From assembly GCA_009788065.1 (NCBI GenBank), contig WQSF01000003.1:1-64000 (forward strand): DNA of 64,000 nucleotides. Reading direction: 5' to 3'. Origin of the DNA: Treponema sp. GTDB lineage: Bacteria; Spirochaetota; Spirochaetia; Treponematales; Breznakiellaceae. Below the pieces are notes generated by a model, which did no database searches, had not been told where the DNA came from, and was given only the letters and a program-made list of their open reading frames with translations. The stretch's first letter is position 1, and each line of letters starts with the position of its first letter. The translations under genes and the position numbers were made by a program. Of this stretch, positions 52,999-61,643 are shown piece after piece.

Positions 52999-54270
52999 AT
53001 GCCAAAGACAGGAAAATTAAAAATTTGCGCTGATTATTACATCATGCTTGGTATCTGTCTTTTATTTATTATCATCGCCTTTACTCTTGACGTGCCTGAC
53101 AGGATAATAAACGGATTTATTAAAATCCATACATCAAGAAGCGTATTAATAACGGATTATATCGCGCTTGCGGGAATTGGAGCCGCGCTTGTAAATTCCG
53201 CCATTCTAGTTATTTTTAACCTGTTAATACTTGTTGTTACAAAACGCGAGGCGAACGGAAAAGTAATCGCGGCTCTTTTTCTGACGATCGGGTTTTCATT
53301 ATTCGGTAAAAATATATTAAATACGCTTCCCATAATGGCGGGAGTGTGGATGTACGGAAAAGCGTCGGGAAAAAAATTCAGTGAAATGGCGATATTTGCA
53401 ATGATAAGCACAACGATAGCGCCGATTGTAAGCGAAATCGCGTTCCTATATGAAGATTTTTCGATAATGAGATTTGTTCTCGCGTACACAACCGGAATGT
53501 TCATCGGTTTTATTTTTCCTGTAATAGCGGATTATGTAAAAGGAATGCACAACCATTACTGCCTCTACAACGGCGGGATCGCAGGCGGATTTATCGCGAC
53601 AATGTTCGCCGGATTTTTAAGAAGCATAGGCATTGAAATAATACCTGAAAATTTATGGGATACCGCTTATACAAACCAGCTTGCGATTCTCGCGTATTCA
53701 ATCGCGGCGGTTCTGATCTTTTACGGCATTGTTACAGATAAACCAAAAAATGTAATTAAACAGTACATTGAACTTTTAAAAGAGAAAGACCCCGACGATT
53801 GCGATTATTTAACAAAATATCACAACACTTGTTATGTAAACATCGGTATTATGTGCATAGTGTCTACTACCGTTATGCTGTGTTTGGGGAAACCGATAAA
53901 CGGACCGATTTTAGGCGGAATATTCACAGTTTCCGGTTTCGCCGCATGCGGAAAACATTTAAGGAACGCGATCCCGATTCTCGCGGGAAGTATAATAGCC
54001 GCGCATCTTAACCATCTTGAATTCGATGCGTCTGTAAACACGCTGGCGATTCTTTTTTCGACAGGATTGGCGCCGATTTCAGGAAAGTACGGATGGCATT
54101 GGGGGATTATTACAGGTTTTATGCATGTGTCAATCGCGGTGTTTATAGGAGATGTAAACGGAGGGCTTAATCTTTACAACAACGGATTCGCCGGAAGCTT
54201 TGTCGCGGTGATTATCCTCCCTGTGATCCTCGCTTTTAAAGGTTTTTATTTTAAGATGAAAAATAAATAA
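52999..54270 (+). CDS. DUF1576-type multispanning membrane protein
   Basis: The 423-residue protein has about ten or eleven membrane spans and matches my recollection of DUF1576 proteins (FGKNILNTLPIMAGVWMYGK, HNHYCLYNGGIAGGFIA, and the repeat-like SGKYGWHWGIITGFMH, LNLYNNGFAGSFVA). The two NGG/NNGFAG segments suggest an internal duplication. Function is unknown. It follows the metal ATPase by 39 bp with an AAGGAG Shine-Dalgarno and lies before a cation diffusion facilitator, so metal or ion transport is possible by context. Confidence 0.75.
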   Translation: MPKTGKLKICADYYIMLGICLLFIIIAFTLDVPDRIINGFIKIHTSRSVLITDYIALAGIGAALVNSAILVIFNLLILVVTKREANGKVIAALFLTIGFSLFGKNILNTLPIMAGVWMYGKASGKKFSEMAIFAMISTTIAPIVSEIAFLYEDFSIMRFVLAYTTGMFIGFIFPVIADYVKGMHNHYCLYNGGIAGGFIATMFAGFLRSIGIEIIPENLWDTAYTNQLAILAYSIAAVLIFYGIVTDKPKNVIKQYIELLKEKDPDDCDYLTKYHNTCYVNIGIMCIVSTTVMLCLGKPINGPILGGIFTVSGFAACGKHLRNAIPILAGSIIAAHLNHLEFDASVNTLAILFSTGLAPISGKYGWHWGIITGFMHVSIAVFIGDVNGGLNLYNNGFAGSFVAVIILPVILAFKGFYFKMKNK

Positions 54271-54278
54271 ACTCAGTC

Positions 54279-54307
54279 TTTACAATTATTAAAGAGTGTA
54301 TCACAAT
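54279..54307 (+). promoter_or_regulatory. promoter of the cation diffusion facilitator gene, leaderless layout
   Basis: TTTACA (54279-54284), a 17-base spacer and CACAAT (54302-54307) are followed by exactly six bases and the ATG at 54314. No Shine-Dalgarno is seen. Confidence 0.6.
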
Positions 54308-54313
54308 TAAATA

Positions 54314-55255
54314 ATGGAAAATGAAAGCGCGTGTTTCAATACAAATAGAGCGCGTATCATAAAAATCGCTTCGATCACGGCTCTTTTCGGAAATGCCGCT
54401 CTTGCGGCTGTTAAAATCGCCGCTGGTATTATGTCGGGAAGCCATGCGGTTATCGGCGACGGTATTGATTCATCCGTTGATGTAATGATTGCGATCATGT
54501 CTTTAATAGTCGCAAAAATTATTTCACAACCGGCGGATGAGGATCATCCGTGGGGTCACGGCAGAGCGGAGACAATAGCGACCGCAATTCTTTCATTCTT
54601 TCTTTTTTTTGCGGGAGCCCAGCTTGTTTTTAGTTCAGGAAAAGAAATTATTACAGGCGAGCATCGGGAAGTTCCGTCATTGCTTGCCGTAATGGGTACA
54701 TGCGTTTCGATAATCGGAAAATTGCTGCTGGCATGGTCGCAGTACATGATGGGAAAGAGAGCGAACTCTCTGATGCTGAAAGCCAACGCCAAGAACATGA
54801 CCGCCGATGTTTTACTTTCTGCAGGCGTATTGGCGGGTCTTGGGCTTTCGATGTTCTTCAATGTAGGTCTTATAGATTCATGGGCGGCAGTCCTTGTAGG
54901 CTTATGGGTTATAAAATCTGCCCTCGGCATTTTCCTGGAAGTAAACGCGGAGCTTATGGACGGCGGTTCAGACAAGGAATACTACAAGGAAGTTTTTGAC
55001 GCTGTTAAATCAGTAGAAGAAGCCGGAAACCCGCACCGTGTCAGAATGCGCCGTATCGCAGGTCTTTGGGACATTGATATAGACATCGAAGTTCCCCCTA
55101 ATAAAACGGTAATGGAAGCGCACTGGATCGCCTACAAGGTGGAAAACGCAATTAAAGAACGCGTGGAAAACGTATACGATATTATGGTGCATGTAGAACC
55201 GGAAGGAAACATGGAAAACGAAGGTTTCGGCCTCAGCGAAGAAACGTTAACATAA
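54314..55255 (+). CDS. cation diffusion facilitator (CDF) metal transporter
   Basis: The 313-residue protein has six spans with the CDF metal-binding pairs: SHAVIGDGIDSSVDVMIAIMS in span 2 and AKNMTADVLLSAGVLAGLG in span 5, and the loop HPWGHGRAETIA. A C-terminal cytoplasmic domain follows (HRVRMRRIAGLWDIDIDIEVPPNKTVMEAHWIA, VHVEPEG-like MVHVEPEGN). CDFs export Zn2+, Fe2+, Mn2+ or Cd2+ against protons. It continues a run of metal-export genes. Confidence 0.92.
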   Translation: MENESACFNTNRARIIKIASITALFGNAALAAVKIAAGIMSGSHAVIGDGIDSSVDVMIAIMSLIVAKIISQPADEDHPWGHGRAETIATAILSFFLFFAGAQLVFSSGKEIITGEHREVPSLLAVMGTCVSIIGKLLLAWSQYMMGKRANSLMLKANAKNMTADVLLSAGVLAGLGLSMFFNVGLIDSWAAVLVGLWVIKSALGIFLEVNAELMDGGSDKEYYKEVFDAVKSVEEAGNPHRVRMRRIAGLWDIDIDIEVPPNKTVMEAHWIAYKVENAIKERVENVYDIMVHVEPEGNMENEGFGLSEETLT

Positions 55256-55270
55256 TTTTTTGGGGTTGTC

Positions 55271-55382
55271 CAAGAAGTAAGAAATTAACCACAGAGTACA
55301 CGGAGTTTCACGGAGGAAAGATAGTTTTAAACCATAAACTCCGTGTTACTCCGTGACCTCCGTGGTTTCTTATTCTTCTTGA
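55271..55382. repeat. imperfect inverted repeat built of CACGGAG units
   Basis: The left arm (55271-55316) and right arm (55338-55382) are near-reverse complements: both start with CAAGAAG, continue AAGAAA...ACCAC and contain three CACGGAG-like heptamers at 9-10 base intervals. The element fills the gap between the convergent CDF and uppP genes and could fold into a long hairpin. The heptamer-type repeats occur widely in environmental bacteria. Confidence 0.75.
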
Positions 55383-55405
55383 ACTCGTGCTCTTCAAAAA
55401 AATAA

Positions 55406-56224
55406 TTAAAATACAAATCGCGTAACAAATTGGTCAATTAAAATAAGTATGCCTAACACTCCTGTATAAATCGCGAAACCGAAAAGAGATTTTTCTCTGA
55501 TAATTTTTAACATAAATTTGACAGCGAAAAATCCGACTATGGCGGCGGCGATAGTTCCTGTAATAACAGCGCCAAACGGTATACTTGTTTCACTCTGCAC
55601 CGCGCTCCCTTGTATTAAATCCTTTGACTGTAAGACAACCGCCCCCAGTATCGCAGGTATCGACATCAAAAAAGAAAAACGCGCGGCAAAATCGCGATCA
55701 AGCCTGCAAAAAAGCGCGCCTGAAATCGTCGCGCCGGAACGTGAAATCCCCGGCGGAATCGCGAGAGCCTGCATAAAACCGATAAACAGCGCATGAAGCC
55801 ATGTCATGCCGTCCGCCTTTTTTAAATTTATGTCAAGTTTGACGGCGCGCTTTGAAACCAATTCGGCGGCAACAAGCAGAGCGGAGGTGATTAAAAAACA
55901 CCATCCTAAAAATTTCGCGGAAAGAAAAATGCTTTCTATTGAGTCGTTAAAAGCAAGCGCCGCGATTACGGCGGGGATTGTCGCTATAATTAAAAATAAT
56001 GTAAGTTTCTGAACCGGTTTTTTTAATATATCCCAAATGTCTTTCCACAAAACTATAAAAACTGAAATCAATGTTCCCAGATGCAGCATGGTATCAAAAA
56101 ATAAAGAAGGCTCCTTAATATTAAAAATCTTCTGTAATAAAACAAGATGCCCTGAACTGCTGACAGGTAAAAATTCAGTCAGCCCCTGGACAATGCCAAG
56201 AAATACAGCTTCCAATAAATTCAT
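55406..56224 (-). CDS. uppP: undecaprenyl-diphosphatase UppP/BacA
   Basis: The 272-residue membrane protein contains the UppP motifs GLTEFLPVSSSGHLVL (15-30) and PGISRSGATISGALF. It recycles the lipid carrier for peptidoglycan by dephosphorylating undecaprenyl diphosphate. Eight predicted spans and length are normal. It lies 12 bp after a vWA-protein gene on the same strand. Confidence 0.95.
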   Translation of the reverse strand: MNLLEAVFLGIVQGLTEFLPVSSSGHLVLLQKIFNIKEPSLFFDTMLHLGTLISVFIVLWKDIWDILKKPVQKLTLFLIIATIPAVIAALAFNDSIESIFLSAKFLGWCFLITSALLVAAELVSKRAVKLDINLKKADGMTWLHALFIGFMQALAIPPGISRSGATISGALFCRLDRDFAARFSFLMSIPAILGAVVLQSKDLIQGSAVQSETSIPFGAVITGTIAAAIVGFFAVKFMLKIIREKSLFGFAIYTGVLGILILIDQFVTRFVF

Positions 56225-56236
56225 AAATTAAATCCT

Positions 56237-57349
56237 TTATTTGCCGGGTAATATCATCGCGTTTACTTTTATATTTCTCTCGGCGACCGCGCGGTCTACC
56301 ATTGCCTTTGTAATTTTTCCTCTCGGTCTTGGATGCGGAGGCGCGTCTCCGATTAAGATCATTATCCGCGCCTGAGCTTCCCATGTAAATCTGGTGGCGC
56401 CTTCGTGAAGCGCTTCATAAACAGCTTCGGGAATGTCGCCGCCGCCCTGAACGCGGATCGCGTTTAAATCCCGCTGGAAACGCGAAAAATTATTTGTAAA
56501 AGGAATAATCCTTGTCAGGTAAACATCATAATAGTCTTTAAATTGAACCATGCCAATCCTGAAAGAAGAAAAATCGTTTAATATTCCTTCGAGCATCGGG
56601 ATAAGTTTTTCACGTGTAGCGTCAATATATTTTTTCATGCTGCTTGTAGTATCGAAACAGATAACAAGATCCAAAGTTTTTCCCCTTTCTTTTTCGAGGA
56701 CTTCCTTAATTAATCCGACAAGGTCTTCAGGCTCTTTAGAATAAAGCAGATCGCCGCTTCCAGATTTCGCGATTTCTGTAAACGCGATAAGAGTTTCCTC
56801 AAGATAAACTCCTTCGGGCGGTCCTGGAGGCGCTTCCTGCCTTGCTTCTAATAAAAATGGATTATCCCTGAAAGCGCCGCGGTAATCGGCGTAGGGCAGG
56901 GCGAATGATCTTATATTTAAAAAAGTGCCGTCCGTAAGATAAACCGCTCCGTGGCGCGTATCTTCATAACCGTAATAAAGAATATAGGGAATGTAGATAT
57001 GGAACGCCTCTCCCAGAACAGGATGTTTTTCTGTTGTCGAAGAAATCAGCGAATAAATTCTGCTTTCTTTTGGAATCGGAACGCCGTTTAAAATGCGTAT
57101 CTCGTCGCCGTTAACCGGGTTCCATTCCCCGGCGCGGTACGCGTAATTGTCGGAACGCATTTCGGGATCTCTTGTCGTTTCCGTTAAAAGAACCGATCCG
57201 ATATCCGGTTTCTTCCTGATAAAAAGATGAAAACCGCCGTCCGCTCTCAATTCCAATAACAGATCGCCTGAAGTTACGCTTAAATCCTGCGCGCGCAGAG
57301 AAAAACATGCAAATATAAGGAAAACCGATATTAAAAGGCGTTTTTTCAC
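56237..57349 (-). CDS. exported vWA-domain protein
   Basis: A signal peptide (MKKRLLISVFLIFACFSLRA) precedes an N-terminal region of about 190 residues of unknown type. The C-terminal vWA domain (about 210-370) begins LVICFDTTSSMKKYID, where the MIDAS DxSxS is DTTSS, and continues with GGGDIPEAVYEAL and RIMILIGDAPPHPRPRG. It probably binds partners in the periplasm in a metal-dependent way. Start codon is GTG at 57349, five bases after GATAAT. It is likely cotranscribed with uppP. Confidence 0.82.
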   Translation of the reverse strand: MKKRLLISVFLIFACFSLRAQDLSVTSGDLLLELRADGGFHLFIRKKPDIGSVLLTETTRDPEMRSDNYAYRAGEWNPVNGDEIRILNGVPIPKESRIYSLISSTTEKHPVLGEAFHIYIPYILYYGYEDTRHGAVYLTDGTFLNIRSFALPYADYRGAFRDNPFLLEARQEAPPGPPEGVYLEETLIAFTEIAKSGSGDLLYSKEPEDLVGLIKEVLEKERGKTLDLVICFDTTSSMKKYIDATREKLIPMLEGILNDFSSFRIGMVQFKDYYDVYLTRIIPFTNNFSRFQRDLNAIRVQGGGDIPEAVYEALHEGATRFTWEAQARIMILIGDAPPHPRPRGKITKAMVDRAVAERNIKVNAMILPGK

Positions 57350-57354
57350 ATTAT

Positions 57355-57360
57355 ATTATC
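57355..57360 (-). promoter_or_regulatory. -10 box of the vWA-uppP unit, near-leaderless
   Basis: GATAAT on the minus strand lies five bases before the GTG at 57349. No good -35 and no Shine-Dalgarno were found. Confidence 0.4.
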
Positions 57361-57446
57361 GGCAAAAATACATTAATAAAGAAATCGAACCGCAAGTCCG
57401 CGCCGGTTCGCGCTGTCTTCGGCAAAAAATAGGTAATAATCCGCTC

Positions 57447-57475
57447 TTGTTTTTATGCATTTAACATGATATTGT
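57447..57475 (+). promoter_or_regulatory. promoter of the OadB-like gene
   Basis: TTGTTT (57447-57452), a 17-base spacer and an extended -10 (TG-A-TATTGT, 57467-57475) precede a normal leader with an AAGGAAG Shine-Dalgarno before the ATG at 57504. Confidence 0.5.
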
Positions 57476-57503
57476 ATAAAAAATAAAAGTTAAAGGAAGA
57501 AAT

Positions 57504-58649
57504 ATGGGATTTATTTTGGAAAATCTGTCACAAATCGGGTGGAGAGAATGTGTCATGTACATTGTCGGCATTGTTCTTATCTATCTGGCGATTAAAAAAG
57601 AGTACGAACCGGCTCTGCTTTTACCGATGGGATTCGGCGCGATCCTTGTCAACCTGCCCTTAAGCGGCGCGATTGATCAGGTTTTACCCGGAATCGGAGC
57701 CGTACACGGCCCTATCGCGTGGCTTTACGAAACCGGAATCGAAGCGTCGGAAATACTGCCGCTGCTTTTATTTGTCGGAATAGGAGCTATGATTGATTTT
57801 GGACCTCTGCTTTCACGGCCGTATTATTTCTTCTTCGGCGCGGCGGCTCATTTCGGTATTTTCGCTGCCATTACAGTTTCTATTCTTTTGGGATTCAGCA
57901 TGAACGACGCGGCGGCAATCGGAATAATCGGCGCTGCGGACGGTCCTACGACAATTCTTGTCGCCAACATTTTAAAATCGAAGTATGTCGGACCAATACT
58001 TGTGACCGCCTTCTCGTATATGGCTCTTGTACCGATTATTCAGCCCTCCGTTATAAAAGCGCTTACCACAAAGAAAGAGCGCAAGATCAGAATGCCTCCT
58101 TTGGAAGATAAGGAAATCCCCAGAGCGGTAAAAATTATCTTCCCTATAATGGTAACGGTTATTGTCGGTATAATTTCACCCGCCGCTGTTTCGCTTATCG
58201 GTTTTTTAATGTTTGGCAATCTTATAAGGGAATGTACGGTTTTAAACTCGCTCTCAGAAACCGCGCAAAAAACACTGGCGAATCTTATCACTCTTTTATT
58301 GGGTATAACGGTCGCGTTTACATTGCAGGCGGATAAATTTATTCAGGTTGAAACTATTATGATCCTGGGGCTTGGTCTTTTAGCGTTCATGATTAATACA
58401 GCGGGCGGCGTGTTGTTCGCAAAACTGTTGAATGTTTTTCTTAAAACGAAAATTAATCCGATGATAGGAGCCACCGGAATTTCTGCGTTCCCGATGTCGG
58501 CGCGCGTAATTCAAAGGATGGCGCTTAAGGAAGACCCAGAAAATATTCTTCTGATGCACGCGGTTAGCGCCAATGTTTCAGGACAGGTTGCCTCTGTTGC
58601 GGCAAGCGGTCTTGTTTTAAGTTTGGTTCTTGGATATTTGGCAGGATAA
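57504..58649 (+). CDS. Na+-translocating decarboxylase beta subunit (OadB/GcdB-like)
   Basis: The 381-residue protein has about ten spans and the family signature GIIGAADGPTTILVA, whose aspartate takes part in Na+ transport, plus LLLFVGIGAMIDFGPLL and GGVLFAKLLNVF. The beta subunit couples decarboxylation of a carboxybiotin carrier to Na+ export. The alpha carboxyltransferase and biotin-carrier genes are not in this window. It is followed by a 48-residue membrane protein, likely its gamma-type partner. The fumarase/malate genes opposite suggest oxaloacetate as substrate, by inference only. Confidence 0.9.
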   Translation: MGFILENLSQIGWRECVMYIVGIVLIYLAIKKEYEPALLLPMGFGAILVNLPLSGAIDQVLPGIGAVHGPIAWLYETGIEASEILPLLLFVGIGAMIDFGPLLSRPYYFFFGAAAHFGIFAAITVSILLGFSMNDAAAIGIIGAADGPTTILVANILKSKYVGPILVTAFSYMALVPIIQPSVIKALTTKKERKIRMPPLEDKEIPRAVKIIFPIMVTVIVGIISPAAVSLIGFLMFGNLIRECTVLNSLSETAQKTLANLITLLLGITVAFTLQADKFIQVETIMILGLGLLAFMINTAGGVLFAKLLNVFLKTKINPMIGATGISAFPMSARVIQRMALKEDPENILLMHAVSANVSGQVASVAASGLVLSLVLGYLAG

Positions 58650-58659
58650 GGAGTTATAA

Positions 58660-58806
58660 ATGGATATTAACACGACAGATTTAATCGCGTCATTGCATAT
58701 AATGTGGAAGGGAATGTTGGGTCTTTTTGTCTGCTGCGGCGTCATCGCGCTTTGTACAATGGGTCTTATGCGAATATTTGTGCCTAAGAAGAAAGAAGAG
58801 GTTTAA
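58660..58806 (+). CDS. small membrane protein, possible OadG-like gamma subunit
   Basis: The 48-residue protein (MDINTTDLIASLHIMWKGML..., one span, then a KKKEE tail) follows OadB by 10 bp with AAGGAG six bases before the ATG. Its layout (short periplasmic N-terminus, one span, charged tail) is that of small decarboxylase gamma subunits. It overlaps the convergent fumB 3' end by 23 bp. Confidence 0.7.
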   Translation: MDINTTDLIASLHIMWKGMLGLFVCCGVIALCTMGLMRIFVPKKKEEV

Positions 58807-59320
58807 AGATATTATTTCCTTCGGTATCTATACTTACGATTAACGGTCCGAAGAGATTTGTTTTCATTACCCACATGCACTCAGCCATTCCGAGATCGCG
58901 CCATATGCAGTTTTCGATTTTTTCAATCTGGCTCGCGCCGAGGACTGCGCATCCGCCGGGATAAACGCAGTGAATCGCGTTTAACTCTTTGCAGGCGGCT
59001 GAGGTTTTATCACCCATGGCGCCTTTGCCGATCATGATTTTTACTCCGGTTTTTCTGATGAAATCGTCCGCCCATTTTTCCATGCGAATCGAGGAAGTGG
59101 GTCCGATCGAAACAAGTTCGTTATCTCCTTTAACAATCGGTCCAGCGTGATAAACCGCGGAACCTTTTAAATCAACAGGCGGCATTATTTTTTCTTCAAC
59201 AACCCTGTGGTAAACTTCATCTCTTCCTGTGAAAAGCAGACCTGATAAATAAAAAATATCCCCTATGCGTAAACTTTTTATTTCTTTTTCGTCCATGCAC
59301 GGAAGTTCGATTTTTTTCAT
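58784..59320 (-). CDS. fumB: class I fumarase, beta subunit
   Basis: The 178-residue protein matches the C-terminal (beta) half of the iron-sulfur fumarases: LSGLLFTGRDEVYHRVVEE, YHAGPIVKG, SIGPTSSIRMEKW, IGKGAMG and YPGGCAVLGA. It interconverts fumarate and malate with the alpha subunit. The start at 59320 overlaps the alpha stop (ATGA); longer frames are shadows. Confidence 0.92.
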   Translation of the reverse strand: MKKIELPCMDEKEIKSLRIGDIFYLSGLLFTGRDEVYHRVVEEKIMPPVDLKGSAVYHAGPIVKGDNELVSIGPTSSIRMEKWADDFIRKTGVKIMIGKGAMGDKTSAACKELNAIHCVYPGGCAVLGASQIEKIENCIWRDLGMAECMWVMKTNLFGPLIVSIDTEGNNIFKPLLSS

Positions 59321-60207
59321 AACGACGCGCCCTTGTAAGTTGGAAGTTCGTATGACAAGTCGCTTTTTAATTTGATGATTCCGCGTCTTAGCGCGTAACA
59401 GGATAGATTGACGGCGCAAGCCCTTGTCGCGGTATGCCTTGCGGACGATTCCACATGCGCTCCCATAGCAATTTGATTGCCGCGTAAACCCTGCGCGCCT
59501 ATACCAAGTTTATTTAAACTGCACAGTATTTTTTTTTCAAGAGCGGCTCCTTTAGGATGAGGATGGCTTGTGCCTAAAGCGCGAAGACACGCTTTTTTGG
59601 CAAGAGACGCGGCGTTATCGATATTATGACCGAGACCGACGCCTACAAGAAGCGGAGGGCAGGCGTTAATCCCTGCTCCTGTGACTACTTCATGAACAAA
59701 CGGAATAACAGCCTCAAGACCGTCTGACGGTTTAAAAACTTTTGCCTGTCCCGGAAGACTGCACCCCGCGCCTGAAAAATAAAGCGTTATCTCCATCTCG
59801 TCGGATTCGGGAACTATTTCCCAATCGATCCACGGAACACGCTCTCCTGTATTGTCTTCGGTATTTTGATCGTCAAAATAATTTACGGCATTGGGTCTTA
59901 AGGGGACGCTTTGCGTAGCGCGGCGTACTGCTTCATTAATCACGCAGGCGGTAATATCCAAATAAGGAAATTTTGTTCCGGTTTTTATATAAAACTGAAG
60001 AAGCCCTGTATCCTGACAGCATGGTTTTATTTGATTAACAGCCATTTTTAAATTGGCAAAATAGCTGTCATAAATTGCTTTTTGAAGCTCAGAATCCTCG
60101 CCGTCGCGCATTTCTTCAAGACGCGCGATAACATCATCGCTTAAGCGTACCGCCGCAAGCGCGATAAACCTTTCTATGATATTAATAAATTTGTCTCTAT
60201 CGTTCAT
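59317..60207 (-). CDS. fumA: class I fumarase, alpha subunit
   Basis: The 296-residue protein has the [4Fe-4S]-ligand motif KPCCQDTGLLQFY, a second Cys in YFSGAGCSLPGQAKVF and a third in VVTGAGINACPPLLVGVGLGH. It is the N-terminal half of class I fumarase as a separate subunit. It starts 4 bp after argH and overlaps fumB by 4 bp, so fumarate from ArgH can be turned straight into malate. Confidence 0.92.
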   Translation of the reverse strand: MNDRDKFINIIERFIALAAVRLSDDVIARLEEMRDGEDSELQKAIYDSYFANLKMAVNQIKPCCQDTGLLQFYIKTGTKFPYLDITACVINEAVRRATQSVPLRPNAVNYFDDQNTEDNTGERVPWIDWEIVPESDEMEITLYFSGAGCSLPGQAKVFKPSDGLEAVIPFVHEVVTGAGINACPPLLVGVGLGHNIDNAASLAKKACLRALGTSHPHPKGAALEKKILCSLNKLGIGAQGLRGNQIAMGAHVESSARHTATRACAVNLSCYALRRGIIKLKSDLSYELPTYKGASL

Positions 60208-60211
60208 ACTT

Positions 60212-61603
60212 CTATTTAATTTTTTTCCGTAAAATTCTTATCTGCCGTTTGACTTCTTTGGGCGCGGGACCTCCGGGGAGATCGCGCGCTCTAACGCAGG
60301 CGGCAGGCGTTATGGCTTTGTAAATGTCTTCTTCGAAAAGTTTGGAATGTTTTTTTAATTCTGTGATGCTCATGCTGGAAATCTGTTTGTGTCCCGCTTT
60401 AATGCAGACGCGGACAATCGCGGCGGAGGTTTCATGGGCTTCGCGAAACGGCATTCCTTTACGGACTAAATATTCCGCGGTGTCTGTAGCTTCCAAAAAT
60501 CCGCCGGTACAGGATGCCTTCATGCGTTTTAAATTGAAAGCAGCGCTCTTTATTAATCCCGCGAACATCCTTAGGCATGATGTTATTGTGTCGATGCTGT
60601 CGAACAGAGCTTCCTTGTCTTCCTGCAAATCTTTGTTATACGAATATGGAAGCCCTTTTAAAAGCGTAAAGAGAGTGACAAGATTTCCTGCAGTTCTGCC
60701 TGCCTTCCCCCGGATAAGTTCCGCGAAATCGGGATTTTTTTTCTGCGGCATAATCGAGGAGCCTGTGCTCCATGATTCCGCCAATTCGACAAACTTAAAT
60801 TCTTCGCTCGCCCATAAAACTATATCTTCGCAGAAGCGCGAAAGATGAACCATTGTAATACCGATCGCGCTTGACAGTTCCAGCGCAAAATCGCGGTCAG
60901 AAACCGCGTCCATCGAGTTAAGACTGAGCCTGTTAAAACCGAGAGCGAGAGCCGTAGATTTGCGATCGAGAGGCAGGGTAGTGCCGGCTAAAGCTCCGCT
61001 TCCAAGCGGACATTCATCAAGCCTTTTAAGCGCGTCTGCGAAGCGCGAATAATCCCTTTCAAGAGCGCTTGACCACGCCGTTAGGTGATACCCAAGCGTG
61101 ACGCATTGCGCTCTTTGAAGATGTGTATAACCTGGCATTAAACTGTTAACATTTGACGAGGCAATATCCAAAAGCGTATTAATTAAACCGGCTAACTCCG
61201 AGCGAATCTGCGCGACAGTCCGCTTTAGGTACAAACGAAATGCAACAGCTACCTGATCGTTTCTGCTGCGCCCGGCGTGAACCATTTTACCGGCGTCGCC
61301 TAGCCGTTGGGTAAGAACTGTTTCCAAAAATGAATGAATATCTTCGGCGTTATCTGAAACCGCCAGCTTGCCTGACTTTATCTCCGCAGAAATTGCGTCA
61401 AGCTCCCTTGTTATCTGACCTGCGGCGCTTTTGGGAATGATTCCCTGTCTGCCAAGCATGGCGGCATGGGCTTTGCTCGCTTGAATATCGTCAAACACAA
61501 GCCGCTTATCAACGCTTATGGAAGCCTGAAAAGCGAACGCTTCAGCTTCGGGAGTCTGCGCAAGCCTGCCCGCCCATAACGGTTTATCAACTTTTTTAGC
61601 CAT
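60212..61603 (-). CDS. argH: argininosuccinate lyase
   Basis: The 463-residue fumarase/aspartase-superfamily enzyme has the catalytic GSSIMPQKKNPD loop (near residue 285) and RNDQVAVAFRLYL, YTHLQRAQCVTLGYH. It splits argininosuccinate into arginine and fumarate. It lies between argG and fumA in a four-gene operon. Confidence 0.96.
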   Translation of the reverse strand: MAKKVDKPLWAGRLAQTPEAEAFAFQASISVDKRLVFDDIQASKAHAAMLGRQGIIPKSAAGQITRELDAISAEIKSGKLAVSDNAEDIHSFLETVLTQRLGDAGKMVHAGRSRNDQVAVAFRLYLKRTVAQIRSELAGLINTLLDIASSNVNSLMPGYTHLQRAQCVTLGYHLTAWSSALERDYSRFADALKRLDECPLGSGALAGTTLPLDRKSTALALGFNRLSLNSMDAVSDRDFALELSSAIGITMVHLSRFCEDIVLWASEEFKFVELAESWSTGSSIMPQKKNPDFAELIRGKAGRTAGNLVTLFTLLKGLPYSYNKDLQEDKEALFDSIDTITSCLRMFAGLIKSAAFNLKRMKASCTGGFLEATDTAEYLVRKGMPFREAHETSAAIVRVCIKAGHKQISSMSITELKKHSKLFEEDIYKAITPAACVRARDLPGGPAPKEVKRQIRILRKKIK

Positions 61604-61643
61604 ATAAATCCTTAAAATCCGCGCTGACTCGCGCGCTGTGTTA

